Source of the DNA: an uncultured Collinsella sp.
Lineage (GTDB): Bacteria; Actinomycetota; Coriobacteriia; Coriobacteriales; Coriobacteriaceae
Assembly: GCA_947002045.1 (NCBI GenBank)
Contig: CAMQJB010000018.1
Span: forward strand, 1-40,560
Length of the DNA: 40,560 nt
Reading direction: 5' to 3'
Numbering within the stretch: position 1 is the stretch's first letter; the number at the start of each line of letters is the position of its first letter. Below are positions 1 through 7,579 of this stretch, piece by piece. Below the pieces are notes generated by a model, which saw only the letters and a list, made by a program, of their open reading frames with translations, was not told where the DNA came from and did no database searches. Both the position numbers and the translations under genes were made by a program.

Positions 1-705
1 GGGCGGGGTGTTCTGGGGCGTCGGTGCCGGCTGGTGCGCGGGGGCGGGCGGGGTCGAAATACCTCGCGCCGCACGCCGCAGTTCGATGAGGGCGTTGTCG
101 AATGCGACGGTTTTAGAGTCGCGAAGCAGCTCGGGGTCGAGCCCGTGGAACACGGCGTAATCTTGCAACCACACGCGTGCAAACCGGTCGATGCCGGGCT
201 CGAAGGCACGATAGGCATCCCAAAAAGCCTTGATCTTTTTAAAACCATCAAGTGGGTCATCTACGCCAATGCCGCAGATCAGCTCATAGAGGTACAGGAA
301 GGCAAAGGACGTAGACGTTTCCTCGACGGTTCCGCGGCGCACTTGGGCGCGCCAGGTAAAGTACCCGCGCAGCTGGCGATCGCTCATAGCGTTGTAGGTT
401 GGGAAGTACGACTTAAAGGTGCCGTTATAGGGGCAATCGTCCTCAAAATCGGCCATCAGCAGGCCTTGGCGGTAGAAAAGCTCGGCTTCCGAAAGCCAGC
501 GACCCGCGCCGCCTTTGGGGTCATCCTGCCAGCGCGATATCTCGCGCATCTTGCGGTACTGGTCGGGAAGGAAATTCTGCATCTGACGACCGGTTTTGAG
601 AATCGGCTCGTCAGCATAGACTTCGTTTGAGAAGCGAGCAGACTGATGGGTCCGGGCCTCGGCCATAATGCGCTCGATGAGCATCTTGATGTCCTGGTCG
701 GCCAC
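1..705 (-). CDS. TerB_N-type domain protein (3' end outside window)
   Basis: Reading runs leftward from a GTG at 705-703 and is still open at base 1, so 235 codons are visible and the C-terminus is missing. An AGGAGAGGAGAG Shine-Dalgarno lies just upstream (709-720 complement). The protein starts VADQDIKMLIERIMAEAR and carries FLPDQYRKMREI, then YFTWRAQVRRG and SFAFLYLYELICGIG. I associate this combination with the TerB N-terminal (TerB_N) domain of tellurite-resistance-like proteins of unknown mechanism. The visible end is Pro/Ala-rich, like a linker before a further domain. A possible extended -10 lies 38 nt upstream. Family assignment is from motif memory and is moderate; the coding call is strong. 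Confidence 0.75.
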   Translation of the reverse strand, partial: MADQDIKMLIERIMAEARTHQSARFSNEVYADEPILKTGRQMQNFLPDQYRKMREISRWQDDPKGGAGRWLSEAELFYRQGLLMADFEDDCPYNGTFKSYFPTYNAMSDRQLRGYFTWRAQVRRGTVEETSTSFAFLYLYELICGIGVDDPLDGFKKIKAFWDAYRAFEPGIDRFARVWLQDYAVFHGLDPELLRDSKTVAFDNALIELRRAARGISTPPAPAHQPAPTPQNTPP

Positions 706-742
706 CGTCTCTCCTCTCCTAACGCAGCTTCGGTGACCTCAT

Positions 743-751
743 ATCATAGCA
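743..751 (-). promoter_or_regulatory. Candidate extended -10 promoter for the TerB_N gene
   Basis: On the minus strand the 9-mer TGCTATGAT (TGn plus TATGAT) sits 38 nt upstream of the GTG start at 705. No good -35 is visible, as is usual for extended -10 promoters. It implies that the TerB_N gene can be transcribed separately from the DUF554 gene upstream. Confidence 0.4.
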
Positions 752-793
752 CAGCATCAAACAGGTGTTCGAGATACCGCTACGTAGATAGAT

Positions 794-1510
794 TTAGAAC
801 AGGAGGGCGTAGATGACGGCTATGACAACGGAGGGGAGCATATTGGCCGTGCGGAAGGTCTGAGGACGGATGAGGTTGACGCCGACGCAGAAGATGAGCA
901 TAGAGCCCACGAGCGATAGACTGTCGAGGGCGGCGGCGGTCATGATGGGGGAGAGCGCGCCGGCAAACAGCGTAATCGTTCCCTGGAATACGGCAACGGG
1001 CAGGGCGGAGAAGATGCAGCCGCGGCCGAGCGAAGCCGTCATGGTGCAGACGATGATGCAGTCCAACGCGCCCTTGAGGGCAAGCGTGGACCAGTCGCCG
1101 AGCAAGCCGTCTTGGATTGATCCCACGATAGCCATGGCACCGATGCAGACGGTCAGCGATGTCGAGACAAAGGCATTGGTGAACTCTTTGTCTCCCTCGC
1201 TGCCGGTTTTGCGCTTGAGCCATTCGCCCAGGTTTTCGATGCCGGCTTCCAGGTTAACGGCCTCGCCGATGAGCGAGCCGAGGGCAAACGAGACGATGAG
1301 CATGGTGGTGCCGGTGGTCTCCAGCGCTTTCCCGTCAATGACGAGCATCTTTTGCATGGTGCCGCCCAGTCCGATAAACAAAACGCACAGCCCCGACGCC
1401 TTCATGAGCGTGTCTTGGATGCGGGGTGTGATAAAGCGTCCGCCTATAAGGCCCAGCAGTCCGCCCGCAATCAAAAGTGCGACGTTGATGACCGTTCCCA
1501 AACCCGGCAT
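794..1510 (-). CDS. DUF554 family membrane protein
   Basis: Predicted 238-aa integral membrane protein, beginning MPGLGTVINVALLIAGGLLG and made almost entirely of hydrophobic segments with small-residue motifs (GGRFITPRIQ; GAMAIVGSIQDGL; CTMTASLGRG). This matches the DUF554 family (YdfK/YqgA-like), whose transport substrate is unknown. An in-frame ATG exists upstream at 1579, but I prefer 1510 because the family starts at this Met, GGGAGG lies just upstream, and the extra N-terminal residues are unlike the family. It is read toward the TerB_N gene with an 88-nt gap. TM count about 7, estimated by eye. Confidence 0.85.
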   Translation of the reverse strand: MPGLGTVINVALLIAGGLLGLIGGRFITPRIQDTLMKASGLCVLFIGLGGTMQKMLVIDGKALETTGTTMLIVSFALGSLIGEAVNLEAGIENLGEWLKRKTGSEGDKEFTNAFVSTSLTVCIGAMAIVGSIQDGLLGDWSTLALKGALDCIIVCTMTASLGRGCIFSALPVAVFQGTITLFAGALSPIMTAAALDSLSLVGSMLIFCVGVNLIRPQTFRTANMLPSVVIAVIYALLF

Positions 1511-1540
1511 GAACCCTCCCATATTGATGCCAACCTGGCA

Positions 1541-1549
1541 ATCGTAGCA
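1541..1549 (-). promoter_or_regulatory. Candidate extended -10 promoter for the DUF554 gene
   Basis: Minus-strand TGCTACGAT (TGn plus TACGAT) ends 31 nt upstream of the preferred ATG at 1510. It resembles the TGCTATGAT elements at 743-751 and 11991-11999. If transcription starts just downstream, the upstream in-frame ATG at 1579 would not be in the mRNA, which supports the shorter protein. Confidence 0.35.
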
Positions 1550-1628
1550 GAACGGGCTGCAGGGTGCGTCATGCCTCATCCTATACGTTATATAAGTGGT
1601 ATTAATGACGGCATTTGGTGCCCAAGCC

Positions 1629-3041
1629 TCAGCCTCCCATCACGACATAGGGGCTGTAATCGAAGCACAGCGTCATGAGTCGCTGCGGGGACTCAATGGC
1701 CGCGGCGATGATATCGGCATCTCGAGCTCGGTCAAATCCCACGAGCTCAATTTGATACGAGACGTCTTCCATTTTATGGAGTATCCGGTTATTCAGGAGG
1801 TTCTCACCGTCGAATTCCTCGGTTTTGCCTCCGTCCGAGGTTACGGCATACAGGTGCAGTTTTGCGGTGGTCGCAGGGTCGGCGACCGTGAGGTTGTCGA
1901 TTTGGTTGGCCGTGCCCTTTGCCCCAAGCAAGGTGAGCAAGGTGGGGGCTACGACCTCGCCCGATGGCAGAAAAACAACTTCGACGGTTTTAGGGAATGC
2001 GATAATGGCTGCTTTGCGGACGGGCTTATCGGCAGCGGTGACCTCAATGCTCGCGGCGTCGACGGTTTCCGTGCGGTCGAGCGCGACCATCATGCAACAA
2101 TTGCCCTCGTCGATGTCTGCCGGCATGGGACACCCCAAGTTTTCGCCAGCTTGCGTGCCGCCCACTGCGGTGGCTGTTTCGCTTGGCTCGCTGAAAGTGG
2201 CTGAAGGACCGCTCGATGGCGGTGTTATGCCGCCTGGTGCGCCATTGTCCCCAGGCGCTATTTCACCGCTGCTCTCGCTGGAGTCGCTTGCGATGTCACC
2301 CGTCGAGGGGGCGAGTCCGACCGCTCCTACTCCGCTCCATTCCATCTCGAGGAGCGCCGGATCGACAAGGACGTGATGCACATCTTGCGTTTCGGCACTG
2401 ATATCGACAGGACCGGGGTCTGCCCCTCGCGTCAGCCTGAGCGATCCGGTCCGCTGTTTGCCCCGAATCTCCTGGCTTTCTGTGCCGCTCGCGTAGAACA
2501 TCAGAGCGATCTCGCCATTTGCCGTGGCGTCGGTGCCCGCCTTGGTCATTTTCAGCGATGCGGTGAATGAGATAGCGGGCTGCGTGCCATCGGCGCTCGA
2601 GGGGACGCAGCCCAGGCATACACCCCCTCCGTTTTCGAAAAACGTGCTGTCGAAGGTGACTGTTGCCCCGTCCGCCGAGTCATCGGACAGGGTGATGTCG
2701 AGACATAGTTTCACGTCGCAGGAATCGCCATCGGCATCAGTTGCAGCTGCGCGCCATGTGCAGATAACGCATCCCGTTAGGGGACCGTCCGCTGTGCTTG
2801 AGCGCTCGGTATCCACGACTATCGAGCTGTTCGTGCAGCGACGGAGGCACCCCGAGGTCGAAATGCTTGCCTGCGCAAGCGAGAAGCGTTGGCGCGCGAT
2901 GGTGCTCATCTGGTTTGTGGCGAGACAGTTGACGGCAGGTAAGGGGACGTCCGCGGCGGGTGTCGCTAGAGCGGCGACGGGCATGCCGGTGGCAAGCGCA
3001 CTGCAGAGCGCGGCAACGGGCAAAAGGTTCTTTGATGCCAT
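1629..3041 (-). CDS. Cysteine-rich secreted protein, unknown function
   Basis: 470 aa. The N-terminus (MASKNLLPVAALCSALATG...ALA) is a Sec signal peptide with likely cleavage near residue 27. The mature part has about 13 cysteines, many in close pairs (CLRRC, CVIC, CLGC, GNCC), suggesting disulfides or metal binding outside the cell. A Ser/Pro/Gly-rich low-complexity linker (near residues 250-300) separates two halves. No LPXTG-like motif or C-terminal membrane helix is seen, so it is probably released or held non-covalently. AAGGAG precedes the ATG. It is the last gene of a five-gene minus-strand operon, 41 nt after the LAQTG protein. I do not recognise a family. Confidence 0.8.
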   Translation of the reverse strand: MASKNLLPVAALCSALATGMPVAALATPAADVPLPAVNCLATNQMSTIARQRFSLAQASISTSGCLRRCTNSSIVVDTERSSTADGPLTGCVICTWRAAATDADGDSCDVKLCLDITLSDDSADGATVTFDSTFFENGGGVCLGCVPSSADGTQPAISFTASLKMTKAGTDATANGEIALMFYASGTESQEIRGKQRTGSLRLTRGADPGPVDISAETQDVHHVLVDPALLEMEWSGVGAVGLAPSTGDIASDSSESSGEIAPGDNGAPGGITPPSSGPSATFSEPSETATAVGGTQAGENLGCPMPADIDEGNCCMMVALDRTETVDAASIEVTAADKPVRKAAIIAFPKTVEVVFLPSGEVVAPTLLTLLGAKGTANQIDNLTVADPATTAKLHLYAVTSDGGKTEEFDGENLLNNRILHKMEDVSYQIELVGFDRARDADIIAAAIESPQRLMTLCFDYSPYVVMGG

Positions 3042-3082
3042 GGGTTCTCCTTACCTGTTCTGGACGGTCTCGATTTTCGCGG

Positions 3083-3340
3083 CTACTGGCTGCGTTTCAT
3101 GCGCAGGCCAAGGCCGATGGCGCTTGCGCCTGCCGCGGCGACTCCTGCTGCCAGGAGCTGTCGCGTGTCGCCCGTTTGCGCGAGGGGCTCATGTTGGCCA
3201 CTGCGTTCGAGCTCCGATAGATCGACAGTCACTTGCGTGGCAGCCTGCGCTTGCTCTTGTTGGGCAAAGGCGGCGATCGGGGCAAACGTTACAACGCCGA
3301 TGATGACGGCAAGGACAATCGCCTTAGGCCGTGTGCGCAC
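3083..3340 (-). CDS. Small secreted protein with LAQTG sortase-type anchor
   Basis: 85 aa from a GTG start at 3340. Order: VRTRPK positive tip, hydrophobic signal segment ending AFAQ, a short mature stretch of about 30 residues, then PLAQTGD, a hydrophobic helix (LLAAGVAAAGASAIGLGL) and the basic tail RMKRSQ. This is the architecture of a sortase-anchored protein, with LAQTG in place of LPXTG. The start lies inside the 3' end of the preceding gene (17-nt overlap, different frame), so translation is likely coupled; the Shine-Dalgarno is weak. A longer in-frame reading exists upstream but would be out of frame inside the previous gene and lacks a sensible N-terminus. With so little mature sequence it may be a cell-wall tether for a partner rather than an enzyme. 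Confidence 0.7.
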   Translation of the reverse strand: MRTRPKAIVLAVIIGVVTFAPIAAFAQQEQAQAATQVTVDLSELERSGQHEPLAQTGDTRQLLAAGVAAAGASAIGLGLRMKRSQ

Positions 3341-3923
3341 CGGGCTCGACCGTCCACGTAATGCTTGCGACCTGGTCGCCCTCGCCAGGCACATGGAAGA
3401 TGTCTCGCGTGACGCGGGCGACATTGCCGCTCGTCTTGAGCTTAATCTTGTCCGTACCATTGGCGATGCCCTGGTAGCCCATGTCGAAGGATGCATTTTT
3501 GGAAAGGTCGAGGCCCGCTTCCTGCGTCGCGGCGTGAGCGTCTTGGAGTGCCTTGTCCGGACCAACCTTAAAATCGATGGAGTTCTGGGCGGTTCCCGTC
3601 TTGGCGTCGGCGACGATGCTCCAGGAGTTCTTGGCGCCGATCTTCATGTTGGCAACGTGGATGCCATAGGCCGAAAGATTGTCGATGGTGGTTGTATTCT
3701 CGGAAGGGCCCTGAAGCGTGCCATCGGCCTTGGCGACAAATGGGATGACGGTCGGGGCTTTGAACTTGATGTTGTCGATTTGGGTCCTGATAGTCACGTT
3801 GGTGGTTCCAGTGCGTCCCTCCGCCAGGGCGGGGGTCGGCGCGGCACCCATTGAAAGTGCAAGCATCAGCCCCACGCCCACGACGAGCGCCCTGGTCCCG
3901 CTCAAGTTCCCGGTGATGTCCAT
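3324..3923 (-). CDS. Secreted surface protein, weak WxL-like C-terminus
   Basis: 199 aa. A signal peptide ends near PALAEG (residues about 1-35). The mature part is Thr/Asn/Lys-rich, looks beta-strand rich and has no cysteines; it ends with QVASITWTVEPGAHTA. The ITWTV ending recalls the terminal W-x-L motif of Gram-positive WxL cell-wall-binding proteins, but the resemblance is short and only suggestive. An AGGAACG site precedes the ATG at 3923. The gene sits third in the operon, after an 88-nt gap that contains a hairpin (3943-3961), and overlaps the LAQTG gene by 17 nt. Function unknown; a structural or adhesive surface role is inference from context. Confidence 0.75.
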   Translation of the reverse strand: MDITGNLSGTRALVVGVGLMLALSMGAAPTPALAEGRTGTTNVTIRTQIDNIKFKAPTVIPFVAKADGTLQGPSENTTTIDNLSAYGIHVANMKIGAKNSWSIVADAKTGTAQNSIDFKVGPDKALQDAHAATQEAGLDLSKNASFDMGYQGIANGTDKIKLKTSGNVARVTRDIFHVPGEGDQVASITWTVEPGAHTA

Positions 3924-3942
3924 AATCGTTCCTTTCTATTCG

Positions 3943-3961
3943 TCACGGACCGTTTCCGTGA
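3943..3961 (-). other. Intercistronic hairpin inside the exported-protein operon
   Basis: TCACGGA (3943-3949) and TCCGTGA (3955-3961) form a 7-bp stem with a 5-nt loop between the 169-aa gene and the 199-aa gene. There is no U-run on the minus-strand side, so it is more likely an RNA stability or processing element than a terminator. Confidence 0.4.
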
Positions 3962-4011
3962 TGGTCAGACGAAAGCGGCGTGGGTGCGCGTTTTCGCAAC
4001 GGGTGGCAGAT

Positions 4012-4521
4012 CTAGTCTTCGGGCTGCGCAACCCGCACCTTGATGCGCGTGGGATTGCCATGGGCGTCGTAGGTCTTGGCGTCGAGCGCTTGAATCTCGA
4101 TATACGCCTCACCTTCTTTGATGTCGCCTGCGGGGCAGGTCTCAACGGTCTTGCCGGTCTCGACCACGCCCGATTCATAGATGGTCTCGTCGTTTTGGAT
4201 CACGCGGAAACGCTGGGGAAACTTGTTATCCTGGACGTTTTGCACGTTGACGCGCAGCTTGCCGCCTTTTTGTAGCTGGGCGACCGGTGCGACCGAGATC
4301 GTCATCATGTTGTCGCGGACGATGGCATCGAGCTCGTCCTGGATTTCCTGGCGCGACTTACCCTCCGCCGCTGTGACCGAGGCACCTGTCTCGGCGACAG
4401 GCTTTGACTGCCAGGCGTAAAGGCCGACGGCGATAAGGGCGCAGGCGATGGCCAGGCAGACAACGCCGAGCCTTTTTCGATGTTTTGACCCTAGGGGGCT
4501 CGACTGCTTCCTTGCGCTCAT
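4012..4521 (-). CDS. Membrane-anchored extracytoplasmic protein, unknown function
   Basis: 169 aa. A short basic cytoplasmic head (MSARKQSSPLGSKHRKR) precedes one hydrophobic helix (residues about 18-37, LGVVCLAIACALIAVGLYAW). The rest is an external domain of about 130 residues rich in strand-like segments (TISVAPVAQLQKGGKLRVNV; TIYESGVVETGKTVETCP). There is no obvious cleavage site, so it probably stays membrane anchored. Its ATG overlaps the stop of the upstream 98-aa gene as ATGA, a sign of translational coupling. No family recognised. Confidence 0.75.
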   Translation of the reverse strand: MSARKQSSPLGSKHRKRLGVVCLAIACALIAVGLYAWQSKPVAETGASVTAAEGKSRQEIQDELDAIVRDNMMTISVAPVAQLQKGGKLRVNVQNVQDNKFPQRFRVIQNDETIYESGVVETGKTVETCPAGDIKEGEAYIEIQALDAKTYDAHGNPTRIKVRVAQPED

Positions 4522-4814
4522 GCGGCATCCTTAGTGGTATAGACGCGCGCGAACGTGGACGGATCGGCACCAAAGAGCATGTGGAGCATGAGGCGTCGCG
4601 AGTAGATGAGCTCGTCGAAGTTTGGGTCGAGTTTGATGTCGTGGATGTGGGCGATGTGGTGAGCGAGTGCCGAAAACGATTCGGGATCGCAAATCACGTC
4701 GGTGGTGACGTGATAGACAGCCGCATCGGGAAATGCCTCCTCGTCGAAGGGCAGAAGATACGGGTCGTCGCCAACTTCGATAGCGACGCCGTACTGGGGC
4801 CAGTAATATGCCAT
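4518..4814 (-). CDS. Small soluble protein, first gene of exported-protein operon
   Basis: 98 aa, starting MAYYWPQYGVAIEVGDD. It has no signal or membrane segment, is acidic, and contains a His-rich stretch ALAHHIAHIHDIKLD in the middle. The start at 4814 is set by GGGAGG just upstream; a longer in-frame reading up to 5057 runs into AT-rich, promoter-like sequence and is rejected. It overlaps the next gene by ATGA. No family is recognised; as the only cytoplasmic member of the cluster it could be a chaperone or regulator for the exported products, which is inference. Confidence 0.7.
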   Translation of the reverse strand: MAYYWPQYGVAIEVGDDPYLLPFDEEAFPDAAVYHVTTDVICDPESFSALAHHIAHIHDIKLDPNFDELIYSRRLMLHMLFGADPSTFARVYTTKDAA

Positions 4815-5159
4815 GGGAACCTCCCTGTTTTTGGGCCAAACCTTCCATTGGCTTTGGCTGTCGATGCCGACCGTATCAGCCGTAACTTGACCAATTTCTG
4901 ACCAAATGCTTGACGGATTTACATCGCCGCAGGTGAGAGAGGGTAAAAAATATCTCAACTTTTTTCGGGCGCCAATTGCATGCGTGGCAGCGATGGGAAG
5001 GAGCGCGTTAAATAGAGCGCCTGCCGAGAAAACGCTGCCGCTCGCCGAATTGCGCAAACGTAAAATTCGCCAATTATGGAGACGGTCTCAGTCACGTCGA
5101 CGAAACGATGCGGTAACATCTCCCTGCAAACACTGTAGTTAACTAAAGGGGGAGTTCGC
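4815..5159. promoter_or_regulatory. Divergent intergenic region (345 bp) with direct repeats
   Basis: No gene seen. The region lies between the exported-protein operon (minus) and the lactate dehydrogenase operon (plus) and must hold both promoters. It has AT-rich tracts (around 4945-4965 and 5060-5090). TGACCAA occurs at 4888-4894 and again at 4899-4905, start-to-start spacing 11 bp (one helical turn), followed by TTGACGG at 4910, a plausible operator. A CGAATT/AATTCG inverted pair lies around 5046-5069. No -10/-35 pair stands out for either direction. Confidence 0.4.
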
Positions 5160-6761
5160 GTGTCTGCAGCCATCAAACCCTTCGGCGACGAGTTCGAAGA
5201 ATATGGTCGCGATGAATCTCGCACATCGGGCGAGGCGTCGAGCATCTCGTTTCCGACAACGGAGGACGAAGTCCGCGCCATTCTGCGAAAGCTCCATGCC
5301 GAGCATGTTCCGATAACGGTCCAGGGTGCTCGGACCGGTCTGGCTGCCGGCGCCGTGCCCCACGGCGGCCACATCCTCAACACTTCTCGTATGAATCGCT
5401 ACCTGGGTCTTCGCCGCGACGAGCGAGGCCGTTTTCTGCTGCGCGTGGAGCCGGGCGTCGTGCTTTCGGAGTTGCGCAAGCAGCTGGGTAAGAAGGCATT
5501 GCCGACCGCTGACTGGGATCAGGTATCGCTTGAGGCCTATGAGGAGTTTCAGGCAGCTCCTGAGCAGTTCTTTCCCACCGATCCCACCGAGGCATCTGCC
5601 TGCCTGGGCGGCATGGCGGCGTGCAATGCCTCTGGTGCCCGCAGTTACGCCTACGGCCCCATGCGCCCGCACGTTACGGGGCTTCACGTGGCACTGGCGG
5701 ACGGCGACCTGCTTGAGCTTCATCGAGGTCAGGCGCACGCTGACGCACGCCACTTGTCGCTCGTGACAGCGGAAGGCCGCGCGCTCGAGCTGGATCTTCC
5801 CGGCTATACCATGCCCAAGACCAAAAACGCGTCGGGTTATTTCGTTGCGGACGATATGGACACCATCGACCTCTTTATCGGTGCGTGCGGCACACTCGGC
5901 GTCATTACCGAGCTCGAGATCGCCCTGCAGGCGGCACCTTCGGTCGTATGGGGCGTGAGCTGCTTTTTCGACAGCGAGGACAAGGCAGTGTCCTTTACCG
6001 ATTCCGTGCGCCCCGTGCTGTCCCATGCCGCCGCTATTGAGTATTTCGATGCCGGCGCCTTGGATATCCTTCGCCGCCAGCGCGAGCAGTCGGCCGCGTT
6101 TGCCTCGCTGCCGGCACTCGACGATGAGGCAAAGGTCTGTATTTACGTGGAACTCGACTGCGACGACGAGGCTCAAGCGACTGAGGAGCTGTACCACCTG
6201 GGATGGGTTTTGGAGCTTGCGGGCGGCCGCGATGACGCGACCTGGGTTGCGCGCACCGAGGTCGATCGCGAATGCCAGCGGTTCTTCCGCCACGCCGTCC
6301 CCGAGAGTGTCAACATGCTCATCGATGAGCGTCGCCGCACCGACCCCACCATTACCAAACTGGGGTCGGATATGTCGGTACCCAACGCGCGCCTGGCCGA
6401 TGTCGTTGCCTTCTATCGCCGCACGCTGGCCGAAAGCGGGCTTGAGTCTGCCGCCTGGGGACATATCGGCAACAACCATCTGCATGTGAATATCCTGCCG
6501 CGCGATGCGCAGGACTACCGTCGCGGTGGTGAGCTGTTTGCCCGGTGGGCTGCGGAGGTAACGGCTATGGGCGGCGCCGTCTCTGCCGAGCACGGCGTCG
6601 GCAAGATCAAAGCGGGCTTTTTGGAGACGATGTACGGCCACGAGGCCATGGTCGAATCGGCTCGACTCAAGCTGCAGCTCGATCCTGCCGGGCAGCTGGG
6701 TCGTGGCAACCTATTTTCGGAGAAGCTCTTGGATGAACTCGTCCAGAAAGGGGGCGCGTGA
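5160..6761 (+). CDS. lctD: FAD-linked 2-hydroxyacid (D-lactate type) dehydrogenase
   Basis: 533 aa flavoprotein of the GlcD/Dld type. The N-terminal FAD-binding (PCMH) domain covers about residues 30-250, with VQGARTGLAAGAVP and the FFPTDPTEASACLGGMAACN and GARSYAYGP segments that hold FAD. The C-terminal FAD-oxidase domain carries WGHIGNNHLHVNILP and ends in the family signature SAEHGVGKIK. GTG start at 5160 with AAAGGGGGAG upstream. Stop and the next start overlap, and etfB and a ferredoxin-fused etfA follow, the same set as LctD-LctB-LctC of Acetobacterium woodii, where lactate oxidation is coupled to NAD through ferredoxin-driven confurcation. Lactate as substrate is inferred from that context; 2-hydroxyglutarate or glycolate cannot be excluded. 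Confidence 0.85.
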   Translation: MSAAIKPFGDEFEEYGRDESRTSGEASSISFPTTEDEVRAILRKLHAEHVPITVQGARTGLAAGAVPHGGHILNTSRMNRYLGLRRDERGRFLLRVEPGVVLSELRKQLGKKALPTADWDQVSLEAYEEFQAAPEQFFPTDPTEASACLGGMAACNASGARSYAYGPMRPHVTGLHVALADGDLLELHRGQAHADARHLSLVTAEGRALELDLPGYTMPKTKNASGYFVADDMDTIDLFIGACGTLGVITELEIALQAAPSVVWGVSCFFDSEDKAVSFTDSVRPVLSHAAAIEYFDAGALDILRRQREQSAAFASLPALDDEAKVCIYVELDCDDEAQATEELYHLGWVLELAGGRDDATWVARTEVDRECQRFFRHAVPESVNMLIDERRRTDPTITKLGSDMSVPNARLADVVAFYRRTLAESGLESAAWGHIGNNHLHVNILPRDAQDYRRGGELFARWAAEVTAMGGAVSAEHGVGKIKAGFLETMYGHEAMVESARLKLQLDPAGQLGRGNLFSEKLLDELVQKGGA

Positions 6762-6763
6762 AG

Positions 6764-7579
6764 ATGAGCGATTTCCATATGGTGGTGTGCGTCAAGGCGG
6801 TACCGGGAAGCACCGAGGTCAAGATGGACCCCAAAACCAATACCATCGTGCGTGATGGCAAGCAGGCGGTCATTAATCCCTTCGATGCAAGTGCCCTCGA
6901 ATGCGCGCTGGCGCTCAAGGACGACTTTATCGGCTTTGGCATGGATGTGCGCGTGACGGTGGTGTCGATGGGTATCCCTGCAACCGAATCGCTGCTGCGC
7001 GACTGCATTGCCCGCGGCGCCGATGATGCGCTGCTGCTGACCGATCGCGCCTTTGCGGGCGCGGACACGTTGGCGACCACCTATGCCCTCAAATGCGGTA
7101 TCGAGGCGCTCGACGAGGACTTCGACCTGCTCATCTGCGGCAAGATGGCGGTAGATGGCGATACCGCCCAGATTGGCCCCGAGCTGGCCGGCGCCTTCGA
7201 GATTCCCTGCGTGACCGATGTGAGCTGCGTGCAGGGCGCAGGTTTTACGACGTGCGGTGCGCTTTCGCTCGTTCACGGTTGCGATGCCGGCGAGGAGACG
7301 GTCTATCTGGAGATGCCGTGCGCGATGACGACCGCCAAGGAGATCGGCCAGCTGCGCATGCCGAGCATCGCCGGCATTCGCGCGGCCGAAGATGCGGATG
7401 TGCGGGTGGTCTGTGCTGCCGATGTACATGCTGACCCTTCGCGTTGCGGCCTTACCGGATCGCCGACGCAGGTCGTGCGCTCATTTGTGCCCGACCGCGA
7501 CCAAACGTGCGAGGCCATCGAGGGCACGCCGGTCGAGCAGGCGGCAAAGATTGCCAAGATTATCGAGGGGATGGCATAG
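6764..7579 (+). CDS. etfB: Electron transfer flavoprotein beta subunit
   Basis: 271 aa; EtfB fold starting FHMVVCVKAVPGSTEVKMD. The segment INPFDASALECALALKD and the nucleotide-binding AVDGDTAQIGPELAGAF (near residue 125) are typical of EtfB, particularly the bifurcating group that binds FAD/NAD in this subunit. I chose ATG 6764 because AAAGGGGG lies at good distance; a GTG at 6758 overlapping the previous stop is the alternative and adds two residues. It would pair with the downstream EtfA to carry electrons between the dehydrogenase flavin, ferredoxin and NAD. Stop (TAG) directly abuts the etfA ATG. Confidence 0.9.
   Translation: MSDFHMVVCVKAVPGSTEVKMDPKTNTIVRDGKQAVINPFDASALECALALKDDFIGFGMDVRVTVVSMGIPATESLLRDCIARGADDALLLTDRAFAGADTLATTYALKCGIEALDEDFDLLICGKMAVDGDTAQIGPELAGAFEIPCVTDVSCVQGAGFTTCGALSLVHGCDAGEETVYLEMPCAMTTAKEIGQLRMPSIAGIRAAEDADVRVVCAADVHADPSRCGLTGSPTQVVRSFVPDRDQTCEAIEGTPVEQAAKIAKIIEGMA

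Noticed and set aside
34..630. 198-aa plus-strand frame at the window start
   Set aside because: Antisense to the TerB_N-type gene, which has recognisable motifs and a good Shine-Dalgarno.
4518..5057. Long 179-aa version of the first exported-operon gene
   Set aside because: The extension crosses AT-rich, repeat-bearing intergenic DNA; the internal ATG at 4814 has GGGAGG directly upstream.
5139..6641. 500-aa minus-strand frame opposite the lactate dehydrogenase
   Set aside because: Shadow of a well-supported flavoprotein gene.
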